Assembly: GCA_022824945.1 (NCBI GenBank)
Contig: JAJDYX010000003.1
Coordinates: 62,001 to 126,000, forward strand
Source of the DNA: Candidatus Latescibacterota bacterium
GTDB lineage: Bacteria; Latescibacterota; UBA2968
Direction of reading: 5' to 3'
Length of the DNA stretch: 64,000 nucleotides
Shown here: positions 15,281-23,246 of the stretch, one piece after another
Layout of the letters: every line of letters starts with the position of its first letter
How positions within the stretch are numbered: the first letter of the stretch is position 1
Translations under genes and position numbers: made by a program
Notes under the pieces: model-generated
Seen by the model: only the letters and a program-made list of their open reading frames with translations
What the model was told of the DNA's origin: nothing
Database searches by the model: none

Positions 15281-17803
15281 ATGCAGAGCGTGAGCAGGAG
15301 TTTTTTCGTTCTATTTTCACTGGGGTTTTTCACGGTTGCATCCGCCCAACTGCCGCCAGAGATCAGGGCGGACGCCTATCTGTTACAAGTGGAGCAGTCT
15401 ATTCGTGGTGGAGACCTTGATCGCGCTCGGACTGCCATACAAAACATCCGCAACCTGCAGGAGCAGCAAGAAATGGACCTGTCGAGTGAGTTTCATTTCA
15501 GGTATGCGAAAGCAGCGGCCTCCCTGGACTTGTCCGAACAAGCACTCGTATCCATTGTGAAGTATCTGGTGACATCAGGACGCGAAGGACAACACTATCT
15601 TGAAGCTCTGGGGTTAATGAACAGGGTGCGAGCCAAGTCTTCACGGGATGTTGTGGCAGTTGTATCTGCTCACCTGTCGCCGAACATTATGGCGGACGCC
15701 TATCTGTTGCAAGCTGAGCAGGCTATTCAGGATGGTGACCACAATCGGGGCAGAGATGCGGTACAAAATATCCGCAACTTGCAGGAGCAGCACGAACTGG
15801 ATCTGCCGGATGAGTTTCACTTCAGATACGCGAAAGTAACGGATGTCCTGGACTTGCCTGATCAGGCACTCGAATCTGTTGTGAAGTATCTGACGGCGTC
15901 AGGGCGCGAAGGACAACACTATCTTGAAGCTCTGGCGTTGATGAATAAGGTACAGACGGCGGTGAGTTGCAAGGGGTGGGATACAGAAGAATATTTCAAG
16001 ACAGCGACCCTTGAGGAGGTGACCGCCTGTCTTGACGCAGGCGTTGACCTGAATGAGCGGGATGATGCAGGTTCTACGCCCTTACATCGCGCGGCCCAAA
16101 ATACCGAGAATTCGGATGTTATTAAGGTGCTGATTGAGGCTGGAGCAGACCTGAAGGCGAAGGCCAAAGATGGCAGAATGCCCCTGCATGTGGCAGCCGC
16201 GTATAGCGAAAATCCGAACGTGGTCAAGTTCCTGATCAATGCTGGAACTGATCCTAATGTGCAGGCCGATGATAAATGGACTCCCCTGGATTGGGCAGTC
16301 GCTTTCAAAAATTTACCTGCTATCAATGCCCTGATCGATGCTGGCGCCGACAAGGCGAGAGTCAAAGATAAATGGACCCCCTTGCATTGGGCAGTCGCGT
16401 CCAACGAGAATCCGTCCACTGTCAGGTCCCTGATTAATGCTGGGGCTGACCTGAAGGCAAAGGACAGAGATAAACGGATGCCCCTGCATTTGGCGGCTGA
16501 GTTCAGCGATAATCCAGATGTTGTCAAGGTGCTGATTGAGGCTGGGGCTGACCTGAAAGCGAAGGACAGAGATAACCAGAGACCCTTGCATTATGCGGCC
16601 AAGTACAATAAGAATCCGGACATAGTCAAAGTTTTGATCAATGCTGGAGCCGATCCCAATGCACGAGCTAAAAATGACTGGACGCCCCTGCATTTGGCGG
16701 CTGCTTACAGCGATAATCCGGATGTTGTCAAGGTGCTGATTGATGCGGGAGACGATCTCAATGCACATGCAGACGATGACTGGATACCCCTACATGCGGC
16801 TGCTGCTTACAGCGATAATCCGGATGTTGTCAAGGTGCTGATTGATGCGGGAGCCAATCCCAATGCAGATGCAGATAGGGACTGGACACCCCTGCATTTG
16901 GCGGCTCGGTATAACGATAATCCAGACATCCTCAAAGTGCTGATTGATGCAGGTGCTGACCTGAAGGCGGAGGACAGCTATGCTCGCGAAAGCTCTTTGG
17001 AAAAAGCGGCTCGGTATAACGATAATCCGGATGTTGTCAAGGTGCTGATTGATGCAGGCGCTTACGACATATCGGACGCCTTGGAAAAAGCGGCTGAGTA
17101 CAGCGATAATCCAGACATCCTCAAGGTGCTGATTGATGCAGGTGCTTACGTGGAGAAAGGCCATACCAGCAGGTTTTGGACACCCCTGCATCGCGCGGCT
17201 TGGGACAACCATAATCCGGACATTCTCAAGGTGCTGATTGATGCAGGAGCCAATCCTAACGTACGGGATGATAATGGCAAAGGTGATACGCCTCTGGATC
17301 TGGCTAAGGAGAGAAAAAATTGGAATGCTGAAAGGGTCCTGCGCGCTGCTGGAGCGAGGAAACCAAAAAAAGAAAGCGACGGCTTGGGTAAGACAGCCAT
17401 CGCGCTTATAGGTGGTGCGGCGATTGGATATGCTGGCGGAGGCTCGGAGGAATCCATAGAAGCTGCACGCCAGTTCATGGAAGGTGTGTTAACGGAGCAA
17501 CCTGATCGGAATATCAATTCGGATGGGACATCCTCGCAAACGCAGGGCGGGCAATCGCAAGATTCGATGCAACAGACACTTCAAAATCTCGAGAATGTGT
17601 GCGGAGAAAAGTACCAGGGTATTTCTCCGACTGACGAACTCAATCACGGACGATTTTACTGCCTGGCCGCTTTCAATTACTACTGCGCGCTCAAGAGAGC
17701 GCAAAGTAGCAATGACATAAATGCATTGCGTGCGAGCCTGGAAAAGGTCTGTACGGCCTTAAAGAAGGATGGGTTGGAGAGTAAGTGTCCGTATTGTAAA
17801 TAA
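15281..17803 (+). CDS. Large exported ankyrin-repeat protein
   Basis: 840 aa. The ATG at 15281 (GAAGGGA upstream) begins a signal peptide ending at VASAQ. Two tandem copies of a helical block of about 105 residues follow (PPEIRADAYLLQ... and SPNIMADAYLLQ...), clearly an internal duplication. From about residue 250 to 700 there are roughly 13 ankyrin repeats with a 34-residue period, marked by NPDVVKVLIDAGA. Several neighbouring repeats are almost identical at the DNA level. A glycine-rich segment (IALIGGAAIGYAGGG) and a Cys-rich tail ending KCPYCK close the protein. Export plus ankyrin repeats suggest a periplasmic or surface binding protein; partner unknown. Confidence 0.85.
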   Translation: MQSVSRSFFVLFSLGFFTVASAQLPPEIRADAYLLQVEQSIRGGDLDRARTAIQNIRNLQEQQEMDLSSEFHFRYAKAAASLDLSEQALVSIVKYLVTSGREGQHYLEALGLMNRVRAKSSRDVVAVVSAHLSPNIMADAYLLQAEQAIQDGDHNRGRDAVQNIRNLQEQHELDLPDEFHFRYAKVTDVLDLPDQALESVVKYLTASGREGQHYLEALALMNKVQTAVSCKGWDTEEYFKTATLEEVTACLDAGVDLNERDDAGSTPLHRAAQNTENSDVIKVLIEAGADLKAKAKDGRMPLHVAAAYSENPNVVKFLINAGTDPNVQADDKWTPLDWAVAFKNLPAINALIDAGADKARVKDKWTPLHWAVASNENPSTVRSLINAGADLKAKDRDKRMPLHLAAEFSDNPDVVKVLIEAGADLKAKDRDNQRPLHYAAKYNKNPDIVKVLINAGADPNARAKNDWTPLHLAAAYSDNPDVVKVLIDAGDDLNAHADDDWIPLHAAAAYSDNPDVVKVLIDAGANPNADADRDWTPLHLAARYNDNPDILKVLIDAGADLKAEDSYARESSLEKAARYNDNPDVVKVLIDAGAYDISDALEKAAEYSDNPDILKVLIDAGAYVEKGHTSRFWTPLHRAAWDNHNPDILKVLIDAGANPNVRDDNGKGDTPLDLAKERKNWNAERVLRAAGARKPKKESDGLGKTAIALIGGAAIGYAGGGSEESIEAARQFMEGVLTEQPDRNINSDGTSSQTQGGQSQDSMQQTLQNLENVCGEKYQGISPTDELNHGRFYCLAAFNYYCALKRAQSSNDINALRASLEKVCTALKKDGLESKCPYCK

Positions 17804-17846
17804 AGGAGTTGGAGAGCATTAAAAGCTCATTGAAAGGAAAGACCTC

Positions 17847-18554
17847 ATGCAGAGTGTGATCAGAAGTATTTCTGGGCTATTTTTAATGGGATTCTTCACG
17901 GGTGCATTAGCTTAGCTGCCGCCGAAGGTCATGGCAGACAAGTATCTGATGCAGGCAGAACAGCTATTTGAAAAAAAAGACTATGTCGCTGCGCTCGACA
18001 TGATGGACAAGATCGTCGCGCTGCAAAAAGAGCACAATTTCCCGTTCCAGCAGATTCAATCAAGGTCGTGCTTGAGTCGGTGAGCAGGTATCTATCAGCA
18101 GAGACAGAGGGCGAGTTCTACAAGGAGGTACTGGCGTTGTTGATCGAGATTGAGGAGAAACTTGAGGAGCTTGGGTTCTCCCTGAGAGGACGTGTGCCGG
18201 AAAGCCTGTAGGGTCCAGTTGTTGGCTGGCGCTGGCCGACCATCCTGAATGCTATGTCTGGAATCCTTCTCTTGAGAGGAGTGATACCTGGGTCTGGACT
18301 GGCGCGTGTTCCGGTGGCCTTGCCGAAGGCGAAGGAACGCTCATTTGGCATTGGTACGACTGTGATAATGATAATACCGAATATACTACCGAAGCAATAG
18401 GACACTTCCAGAACAGCAGGAAGCACGGGCAATGGGTCGTGCGTACGTAGAAGGATCTTATGTGAATGGCAAGAAGCACGGACGCTGGATATATCGGTAC
18501 TATCGTGACGGGCCTGTAGAGGAAAAGACCTATATGAACGGCGAGGAGCAATAG
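17847..18554 (+). pseudogene. Broken paralogue with MORN-like repeats
   Basis: The ATG at 17847 begins MQSVIRSISGLFLMGFF, a near copy of the large ankyrin protein's signal peptide, but a TAG at 17913-17915 interrupts it exactly at the signal-peptide end. The frame then continues (LPPKVMADKYLMQAEQ), is shifted near 18050, resumes (IKVVLESVSRYLS), and is shifted again after a stop at 18209. The rest encodes MORN-like segments WTGACSGGLAEGEGTLIW, HFQNSRKHGQW and YVNGKKHGRWIY in two frames separated by another shift near 18440. At least one nonsense and three frame changes make it a dead gene: an exported helical-domain protein with a MORN tail. The 18555-18810 gap beyond it shows no gene. Confidence 0.8.
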
Positions 18555-18810
18555 CCTTTGCAGAAGATTTCCGGTCGCGTTTGTAGACAGAGAAAGCCGT
18601 CCATGCATGGAGATATAGAAGATAAGCACTGAGGATCTCGAAGAGCTGATCGGTCAGCAATAGGCACCTGAAAAACTCGAGGGACATACTCAGGATTTTG
18701 AAGCACATACGAAAAGGGTTTGCAGGTGGCTTTTTCACTTATTTTCAAGACTTTTTGCTATTCCCACCAACCTTTGATAATATCTCGATTTAAGATGAAA
18801 GGAGAGCAAC

Positions 18811-19464
18811 ATGTTTAAATGGCTGAAGTCAATTCTGTGGGACAACCGAAATGAACCTTTTCTTGTGTTAATTGGCGCAGGACTGCTAATTATAGTAGCC
18901 TACCAAACCTTTGTCCGTCAATTACCTCTTGTTGAATCCAAGGATATTGTAATTCTTCCTACCAGTAAAAGTGATTCTATCAAAGTGGCACAATCCTCCC
19001 AAGTCCCAGTAGGCACTATTGTGGCCTATTTTGGCAAAGACGAAGACATCCCTTCAGGGTGGGTTTTATGCGATGGTCGAACCATATCAGATGATGGACC
19101 AATCAAAATCGATGCGGATAGTATTGAAGGTGGTTTCCAAGTACCGGATTTGAGAAACAGGTTCATCCGTGGATCGAATCAGGCTCTAGCTGAAAGCCAT
19201 GTGAAGAAGGGTGGAAATGACACGATCAGCCTACAGCACGCACACCTTTGGGCTGACTTCAAAAACAAGGAATGGCACTCCTATAATAAGGAAAACCACT
19301 ATGGTGAGATAGACGATTGGAGGCACGGAATAGACGATGAAGGAGCGGGGGAGTTTCCCTTGATGGTAAAAAATAATACGGAACTATACACCGAAAGGTA
19401 TAGCGTAAATGTGAGCAATCTCCCCAAATATGTCGAACTTCGATTTATAATTAGAATCTTCTGA
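18811..19464 (+). CDS. Membrane-anchored phage tail-collar domain protein
   Basis: 217 aa. One N-terminal membrane helix (about residues 17-35, VLIGAGLLIIVAYQ) is followed by a linker and a phage tail-collar domain: PVGTIVAYFG, IPSGWVLCDG, then FQVPDLRNRFIRGSN. The C-terminal half, with acidic and aromatic residues, ends in YVELRFIIRIF, the usual closing strand of such domains. Tail-collar folds occur in tail fibres and in bacterial cell-surface or contractile-system proteins. No phage genes surround it, so it is likely a stand-alone membrane protein. A GGAGAG ribosome site precedes the ATG. Confidence 0.75.
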   Translation: MFKWLKSILWDNRNEPFLVLIGAGLLIIVAYQTFVRQLPLVESKDIVILPTSKSDSIKVAQSSQVPVGTIVAYFGKDEDIPSGWVLCDGRTISDDGPIKIDADSIEGGFQVPDLRNRFIRGSNQALAESHVKKGGNDTISLQHAHLWADFKNKEWHSYNKENHYGEIDDWRHGIDDEGAGEFPLMVKNNTELYTERYSVNVSNLPKYVELRFIIRIF

Positions 19465-19559
19465 TTGGAGTTACCCCGCTTTGGGTGCTGTTGCCGAATT
19501 GGTCGAGAGAGAGTCTGCGGTTGTAAATGGAGTTAATCTGTTTTGGTGGAGTATTTAGG

Positions 19560-19740
19560 GCTTGAGTTTCAAGCCTGTGATTGATGCAGTTTGCCTTTCA
19601 TCCTGATCATCCTGTAATCTTACAAATCCTGATTCAGACTGTTTGCGCCTTCATCGGTGTTAATCGGTAGTTGCATTTGCCTTTATCTGCGCCTATCTGC
19701 GTTCATCTGCGGATAGGTTTTCTCCACCACCACTTCATAG
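19560..19740. repeat. Dispersed intergenic repeat, copy 1
   Basis: The 19465-19902 gap has no gene that I can support. Its middle is built from degenerate short words such as ATCTGCG and CATCTGCGG, and it contains AAATCCTGATTCAGAC (19624-19639) and TTGCATTTGCCTT, both of which recur in the gap at 21600-21720. This is a decayed family of short dispersed repeats, on the minus strand reading like GCAGATGAACGCAGAT. Confidence 0.55.
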
Positions 19741-19902
19741 ATAGCTGCGTTTTGGATTTGGAGAAAGATCGCCTCGGTAAGCGATGGAGGCCGAGGTGCG
19801 CGTTTTAGAGCGTGAAGGGTTGACAGACGTCCGACAGAGGCTATATTTTTCATGTGTCAGCAATGATGGGCAAAGATTTTGTGTGAGAAAGGACGGCTTA
19901 CG

Positions 19903-20217
19903 ATGCTGGACCAATCAACCTTAGACGACATTATCCGGCGCATTGTAGAGGTCGCTCATCCGGAAAAGATCATTCTCTTCGGGTCCGCCGCGAGGGGCGA
20001 TCTAAACCGCCATAGCGACGTTGACCTGCTCGTCGTAAAGGACGACAGTGATCCGTGGACTGTTATGGGAGACATCTACGGGAACCTGCGCGGCATTGGT
20101 GTGGCGGTAGATGCAATCGTGGTCACGCCAGCGCAGATGGAACGTTACAAAGATAGTCACGCACTGGTGATCAAGCCCGCACTGCAGGAGGGAAGGGTCA
20201 TATATGAAGCCGCCTGA
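19903..20217 (+). CDS. MNT-type minimal nucleotidyltransferase
   Basis: 104 aa. The motif GSAARGDLNRHSDVDLLVV is the GSxARG...SDxDLxV signature of minimal nucleotidyltransferases, which in MNT/HEPN toxin-antitoxin pairs adenylylate and silence the HEPN RNase toxin. The ATG at 19903 has a GAAAGGA ribosome site. The HEPN partner, normally next door, is absent: the following gene is a tyrosinase-like protein. It is either an orphan antitoxin or a stand-alone enzyme. Confidence 0.8.
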   Translation: MLDQSTLDDIIRRIVEVAHPEKIILFGSAARGDLNRHSDVDLLVVKDDSDPWTVMGDIYGNLRGIGVAVDAIVVTPAQMERYKDSHALVIKPALQEGRVIYEAA

Positions 20218-20347
20218 ACGCTGACTTATGTTTCGATGCCCAACAAGCGGCGGTATTCATCAAGCCAACCCCGAAGTGACGCAGCCACAATATGACGAAT
20301 CAAGGCTAAATACACAATGCATTACAAGGCTACAGGAGGAAGAACTC

Positions 20348-21370
20348 ATGAGCACAATATCTAAAAGAATAGACAAAGACTTTGTAGAGAAATTCAACAA
20401 TGTCTTTACGGAGGAGATCGCTTTGAAATATCGACAAGATCACGAAGACAACTGTCATCATTGGGATTACACTTTCTTGCCTTGGCATCGAAAATTCGTA
20501 AATACATTCTGGTCGGAATTAGATCTTCCTCGCACTTATGCGGTCCTCACGGAGGCTATAGATAGAGAAATATATGCCTCTCTGGAAAAGACGGTCATCC
20601 AAGATTCAAATGGTAACTACGTTTTCCAAAATGATCCGAATAAGCTTAATTCCTTTACTGAAAATGATTTAACCCAAATTCGATTAGATATTGCTGAAGC
20701 AATGGCATCGTTAACCTTCGCAATGGATCTGGACTTCGTGGGGCGGAATAATGAGTTCGGATACAATCTCTCGTTTTCCTCTCAAGCCGAGCAATTCCAT
20801 GATATAGTCCATGGCGAAACGGGTCAAGGTATGAGATGGGTACCTACTGCAGGAGGCGACCAATGCTTCTTTGTTCACCATACATTTGTGGATTTATTGT
20901 TCGAGACTTGGTTGAACGATGTATACAAAGGCGGTGTTCCGATTTCCAAAGACCACTACGAGAAAAGTGAAGACCTCCAGCAAGACTACGGCTCCTACAA
21001 GGAACTTGAGAATCTCTTCAAAGAACGGTACTTTACCGACGAAGATTACAAGTACATCAGGCGGATCATTGCTCCTTTAAGTCGTCAAGCCGTATTTTTC
21101 GAAGAGATCAAACACATCCAAGGCTATCGCCGCGTCATCATGTATCATAACAATGAGGAAATCGGAAGATTTGCGGTCTTAACGGGGCAAATAGAAACCT
21201 GTCTGGCTTGTGCTCGTAGACAATCACACGTTGGGCAGTTTCTCATTCAGAGACTAGTGCCCATAACCCAGATCATATGGAACATTAATAATGAGTGGCA
21301 TACATGGGAAACAGCATCCCGAAAGTTTGAGGAGATCGGCATGTCCAGTCCAATTGTAATCTCATTCTAA
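20348..21370 (+). CDS. Tyrosinase-like type 3 copper protein
   Basis: 340 aa. The CuA half is marked by HHWDYTFLPWHRKF (His37/38 and His47) and the CuB half by FHDIVHGETG (His151, His155) followed by FFVHHTFVDLLFETW (His177/178), the standard ligand spacing of tyrosinases and catechol oxidases, which oxidise phenols with O2. CuA is compressed against the N-terminus with only 31 residues before the first His. The C-terminal 130 residues, with a CLACAR motif, are unlike the usual lid domain. No signal peptide is visible. The ATG at 20348 has a perfect AGGAGGA site. Codon use is more A/T-rich than in the core operons, consistent with acquisition. Confidence 0.75.
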   Translation: MSTISKRIDKDFVEKFNNVFTEEIALKYRQDHEDNCHHWDYTFLPWHRKFVNTFWSELDLPRTYAVLTEAIDREIYASLEKTVIQDSNGNYVFQNDPNKLNSFTENDLTQIRLDIAEAMASLTFAMDLDFVGRNNEFGYNLSFSSQAEQFHDIVHGETGQGMRWVPTAGGDQCFFVHHTFVDLLFETWLNDVYKGGVPISKDHYEKSEDLQQDYGSYKELENLFKERYFTDEDYKYIRRIIAPLSRQAVFFEEIKHIQGYRRVIMYHNNEEIGRFAVLTGQIETCLACARRQSHVGQFLIQRLVPITQIIWNINNEWHTWETASRKFEEIGMSSPIVISF

Positions 21371-21599
21371 ACACAGCGATCTAAAGACAGCGCATAAATG
21401 GGTACTTGGTGACAAAAAACCCACAGTTGGAACGTCGATATACCAAGAGGGGCCCTTGCCGCCGGGGATATTTCAAATGAGAGCCTGCTGCATCTATTCG
21501 TCTATTCGCTACGTTTTAGAGTCTGTACTGGAGTGCCTTAATCCAGTAGCCGTTGTGTCTGCCTATGATTTTTAGATAGGCATTAGGCCGGGAGCGGTG

Positions 21600-21720
21600 T
21601 TTTTTCATCTGTGGTTGCATTTGCCTTTCATCACTGGATAGAACCTTTCCAGTGCAGGTTCTATAAATCCTGATTCAGACCTGTTTTCGCCTTTCTCTGC
21701 GTTCATCCGCTCCATCTGTT
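21600..21720. repeat. Dispersed intergenic repeat, copy 2
   Basis: The 21371-21865 gap carries no supportable gene. It holds TTGCATTTGCCTTTCAT and AAATCCTGATTCAGAC (21665-21680) as in the 19560-19740 repeat, then CTCTGCGTTCATCCG-type words, and finally the histidine-kinase remnant at 21732. Confidence 0.5.
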
Positions 21721-21731
21721 CCATCCGCGTT

Positions 21732-21808
21732 CAACATCACCCTGAAAGTCGCCCCCACGCCTTCCTCGGTCAGCATTCATCTCTGCCCGCTCATGCACCG
21801 TATCCCGG
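21732..21808 (-). pseudogene. Histidine kinase remnant, left of the restriction system
   Basis: On the minus strand a block encoding RDTVHERAEM (the N-box edge of a histidine kinase) is fused directly to the kinase's last residues, EEGVGATFRVML, with everything between deleted. The same two segments occur intact in the larger kinase fragment at 24478-24905. The similarity is at the DNA level, for example CATCACCCTGAA and ACCGTATCCCGG, so the two are copies of one gene. Confidence 0.65.
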
Positions 21809-21865
21809 TTATTTTTTGAGAGGCAACATTTATGCCAGACTATTATATACATCGGCGAATTTCTG

Positions 21866-21894
21866 TTGCTATATGTGCTCATTTTTGCTATTAT
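21866..21894 (+). promoter_or_regulatory. Promoter of the restriction-modification operon
   Basis: TTGCTA (21866-21871), a 17-base spacer and TATTAT (21889-21894) form a good sigma-70-type promoter. The predicted start, near 21900, falls inside the palindrome that follows. Confidence 0.6.
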
Positions 21895-21914
21895 TTTTGA
21901 CAAAATGTCAAAAA
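21894..21914. promoter_or_regulatory. Palindromic operator, likely bound by the methyltransferase's own HTH domain
   Basis: TTTTTGACA, three bases, then TGTCAAAAA is a perfect 9-base inverted repeat over the predicted transcription start. The inner GACAAAATGTC closely resembles the GACAAATTGTC core of the site used by the self-repressing methyltransferases M.SsoII/M.Ecl18kI, which carry a similar N-terminal HTH. Confidence 0.65.
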
Positions 21915-21936
21915 CATTCCCAGAGGAGAGGGCGGA

Positions 21937-23220
21937 ATGGCACAAAATACTAATTTCAAATTACTTCGAGAAAAAGCAGGTTGGACAGTTCAGGATGTCG
22001 CGGAAAGATGCAAATGCAGTGAACGAACTGTTTACAGATGGGAGAAAGGTGAATCATCACCCAATCCTCTGGCAGTTGATATGCTGCACCGTCTAATAGA
22101 TTTGTCCATCGTCAGGGATTCGAAATCACCAGAATTTGATTTCATTGACCTGTTTGCGGGCATTGGTGGCATGAGGATGGGATTTGAGAGTGCAGGTGGT
22201 CACTGCGTCTTTACAAGCGAATGGAATAAGTTTTCAAGGCAGACGTATCTGGAGAACTTTGAATGCGATCACGAAATCTTTGGAGACATTACGCATGTAG
22301 AAGAAGGTGAAATACCCCGGCACGATGTATTGCTTGCTGGCTTTCCCTGTCAGCCATTCTCAATTGCGGGCGTTTCAAAAAAGAATGCTCTCGGACAGAA
22401 ACACGGCTTTGAATGTAAGACACAGGGAACACTATTTTTTGATGTGGCACGTATCCTCAAATACCATAAACCTGTAGCTTTTTTGCTTGAGAATGTAAAA
22501 AATCTGAAATCTCACGATAAGGGAAGAACATTTCGTATTATCTGCGAAACACTCGATGAATTAGGGTATTATTACGATTACAGAGTGGTTGACGCCAAAG
22601 GCTATGTCCCCCAACATAGGGAAAGGGTGTTCATAGCAGGATTCATCAAAGACACCGGTTTCAGTTTCGATGACATAGATTTCATTCCCGCTGAACAAGG
22701 TCCCAAGATGTCAGCAATTTTACATCCCGAAGATGGGACAGAGGAAGAGGATCCGCCATACACAGAAGGTCCTAAGGCAAAGGTAGCCAGCAAATACACG
22801 CTTTCAAAACACCTCTGGACATATTTACAAAATTACGCCGAAAAGCATAAGCAGAGAGGAAATGGATTCGGGTTTGGATTGGTTGGACGTGAAGATGTAG
22901 CCAGAACATTATCTGCCCGGTATTATAAAGATGGCTCAGAAATACTTATCAGGCAAAATAGGAAGCGTCCACGCAGACTTACACCCCGTGAATGTGCTCG
23001 TCTGATGGGATTTGATAGGCCCGGTAGTGCAAAATTTGAAATCAAAGTCTCCGACACGCAGGCATACCAGCAATTTGGCAATGCAGTCGTTGTACCTGTG
23101 GTTGCGGCCATTGCAAGGCAGATGAAACCGCATATTATGAAAATAAAGCGAGACAGTACACTCCGACAGAGGGAAATGCCCCTGATCTACAAAAATACTA
23201 CTGCTGTTGCTGGTCGTTGA
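21937..23220 (+). CDS. DNA (cytosine-5) methyltransferase with N-terminal HTH domain
   Basis: 427 aa. Residues 1-55 form a helix-turn-helix domain (TVQDVAERCKCSERTVYRWE). The C5-methyltransferase motifs follow in order: DLFAGIGGMRMGF (I), GFPCQPFS with the catalytic Cys138 (IV), FLLENVKNL (VI), PQHRERVFIAGF (VIII) and QQFGNAVVVPV (X). This layout is that of M.EcoRII/M.SsoII relatives, which protect host DNA at CCWGG or CCNGG sites and repress their own promoter through the HTH. A palindrome fitting that role lies 23 bases upstream. The EcoRII-like nuclease follows 26 bases after the stop. The exact target sequence is inferred from family only. Confidence 0.92.
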   Translation: MAQNTNFKLLREKAGWTVQDVAERCKCSERTVYRWEKGESSPNPLAVDMLHRLIDLSIVRDSKSPEFDFIDLFAGIGGMRMGFESAGGHCVFTSEWNKFSRQTYLENFECDHEIFGDITHVEEGEIPRHDVLLAGFPCQPFSIAGVSKKNALGQKHGFECKTQGTLFFDVARILKYHKPVAFLLENVKNLKSHDKGRTFRIICETLDELGYYYDYRVVDAKGYVPQHRERVFIAGFIKDTGFSFDDIDFIPAEQGPKMSAILHPEDGTEEEDPPYTEGPKAKVASKYTLSKHLWTYLQNYAEKHKQRGNGFGFGLVGREDVARTLSARYYKDGSEILIRQNRKRPRRLTPRECARLMGFDRPGSAKFEIKVSDTQAYQQFGNAVVVPVVAAIARQMKPHIMKIKRDSTLRQREMPLIYKNTTAVAGR

Positions 23221-23246
23221 TTTCTATAGGGACGCGAGGCTTACTG

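Noticed and set aside
16080..17260. Regular near-identical repeats that could suggest a CRISPR array
   Set aside because: The period is about 102 bases and the units are in-frame ankyrin repeats of a signal-peptide protein.
18118..18738. 206-codon open frame on the minus strand
   Set aside because: Antisense to the MORN-type pseudogene; the plus strand carries clear MORN and helical-block similarity, the minus strand none.
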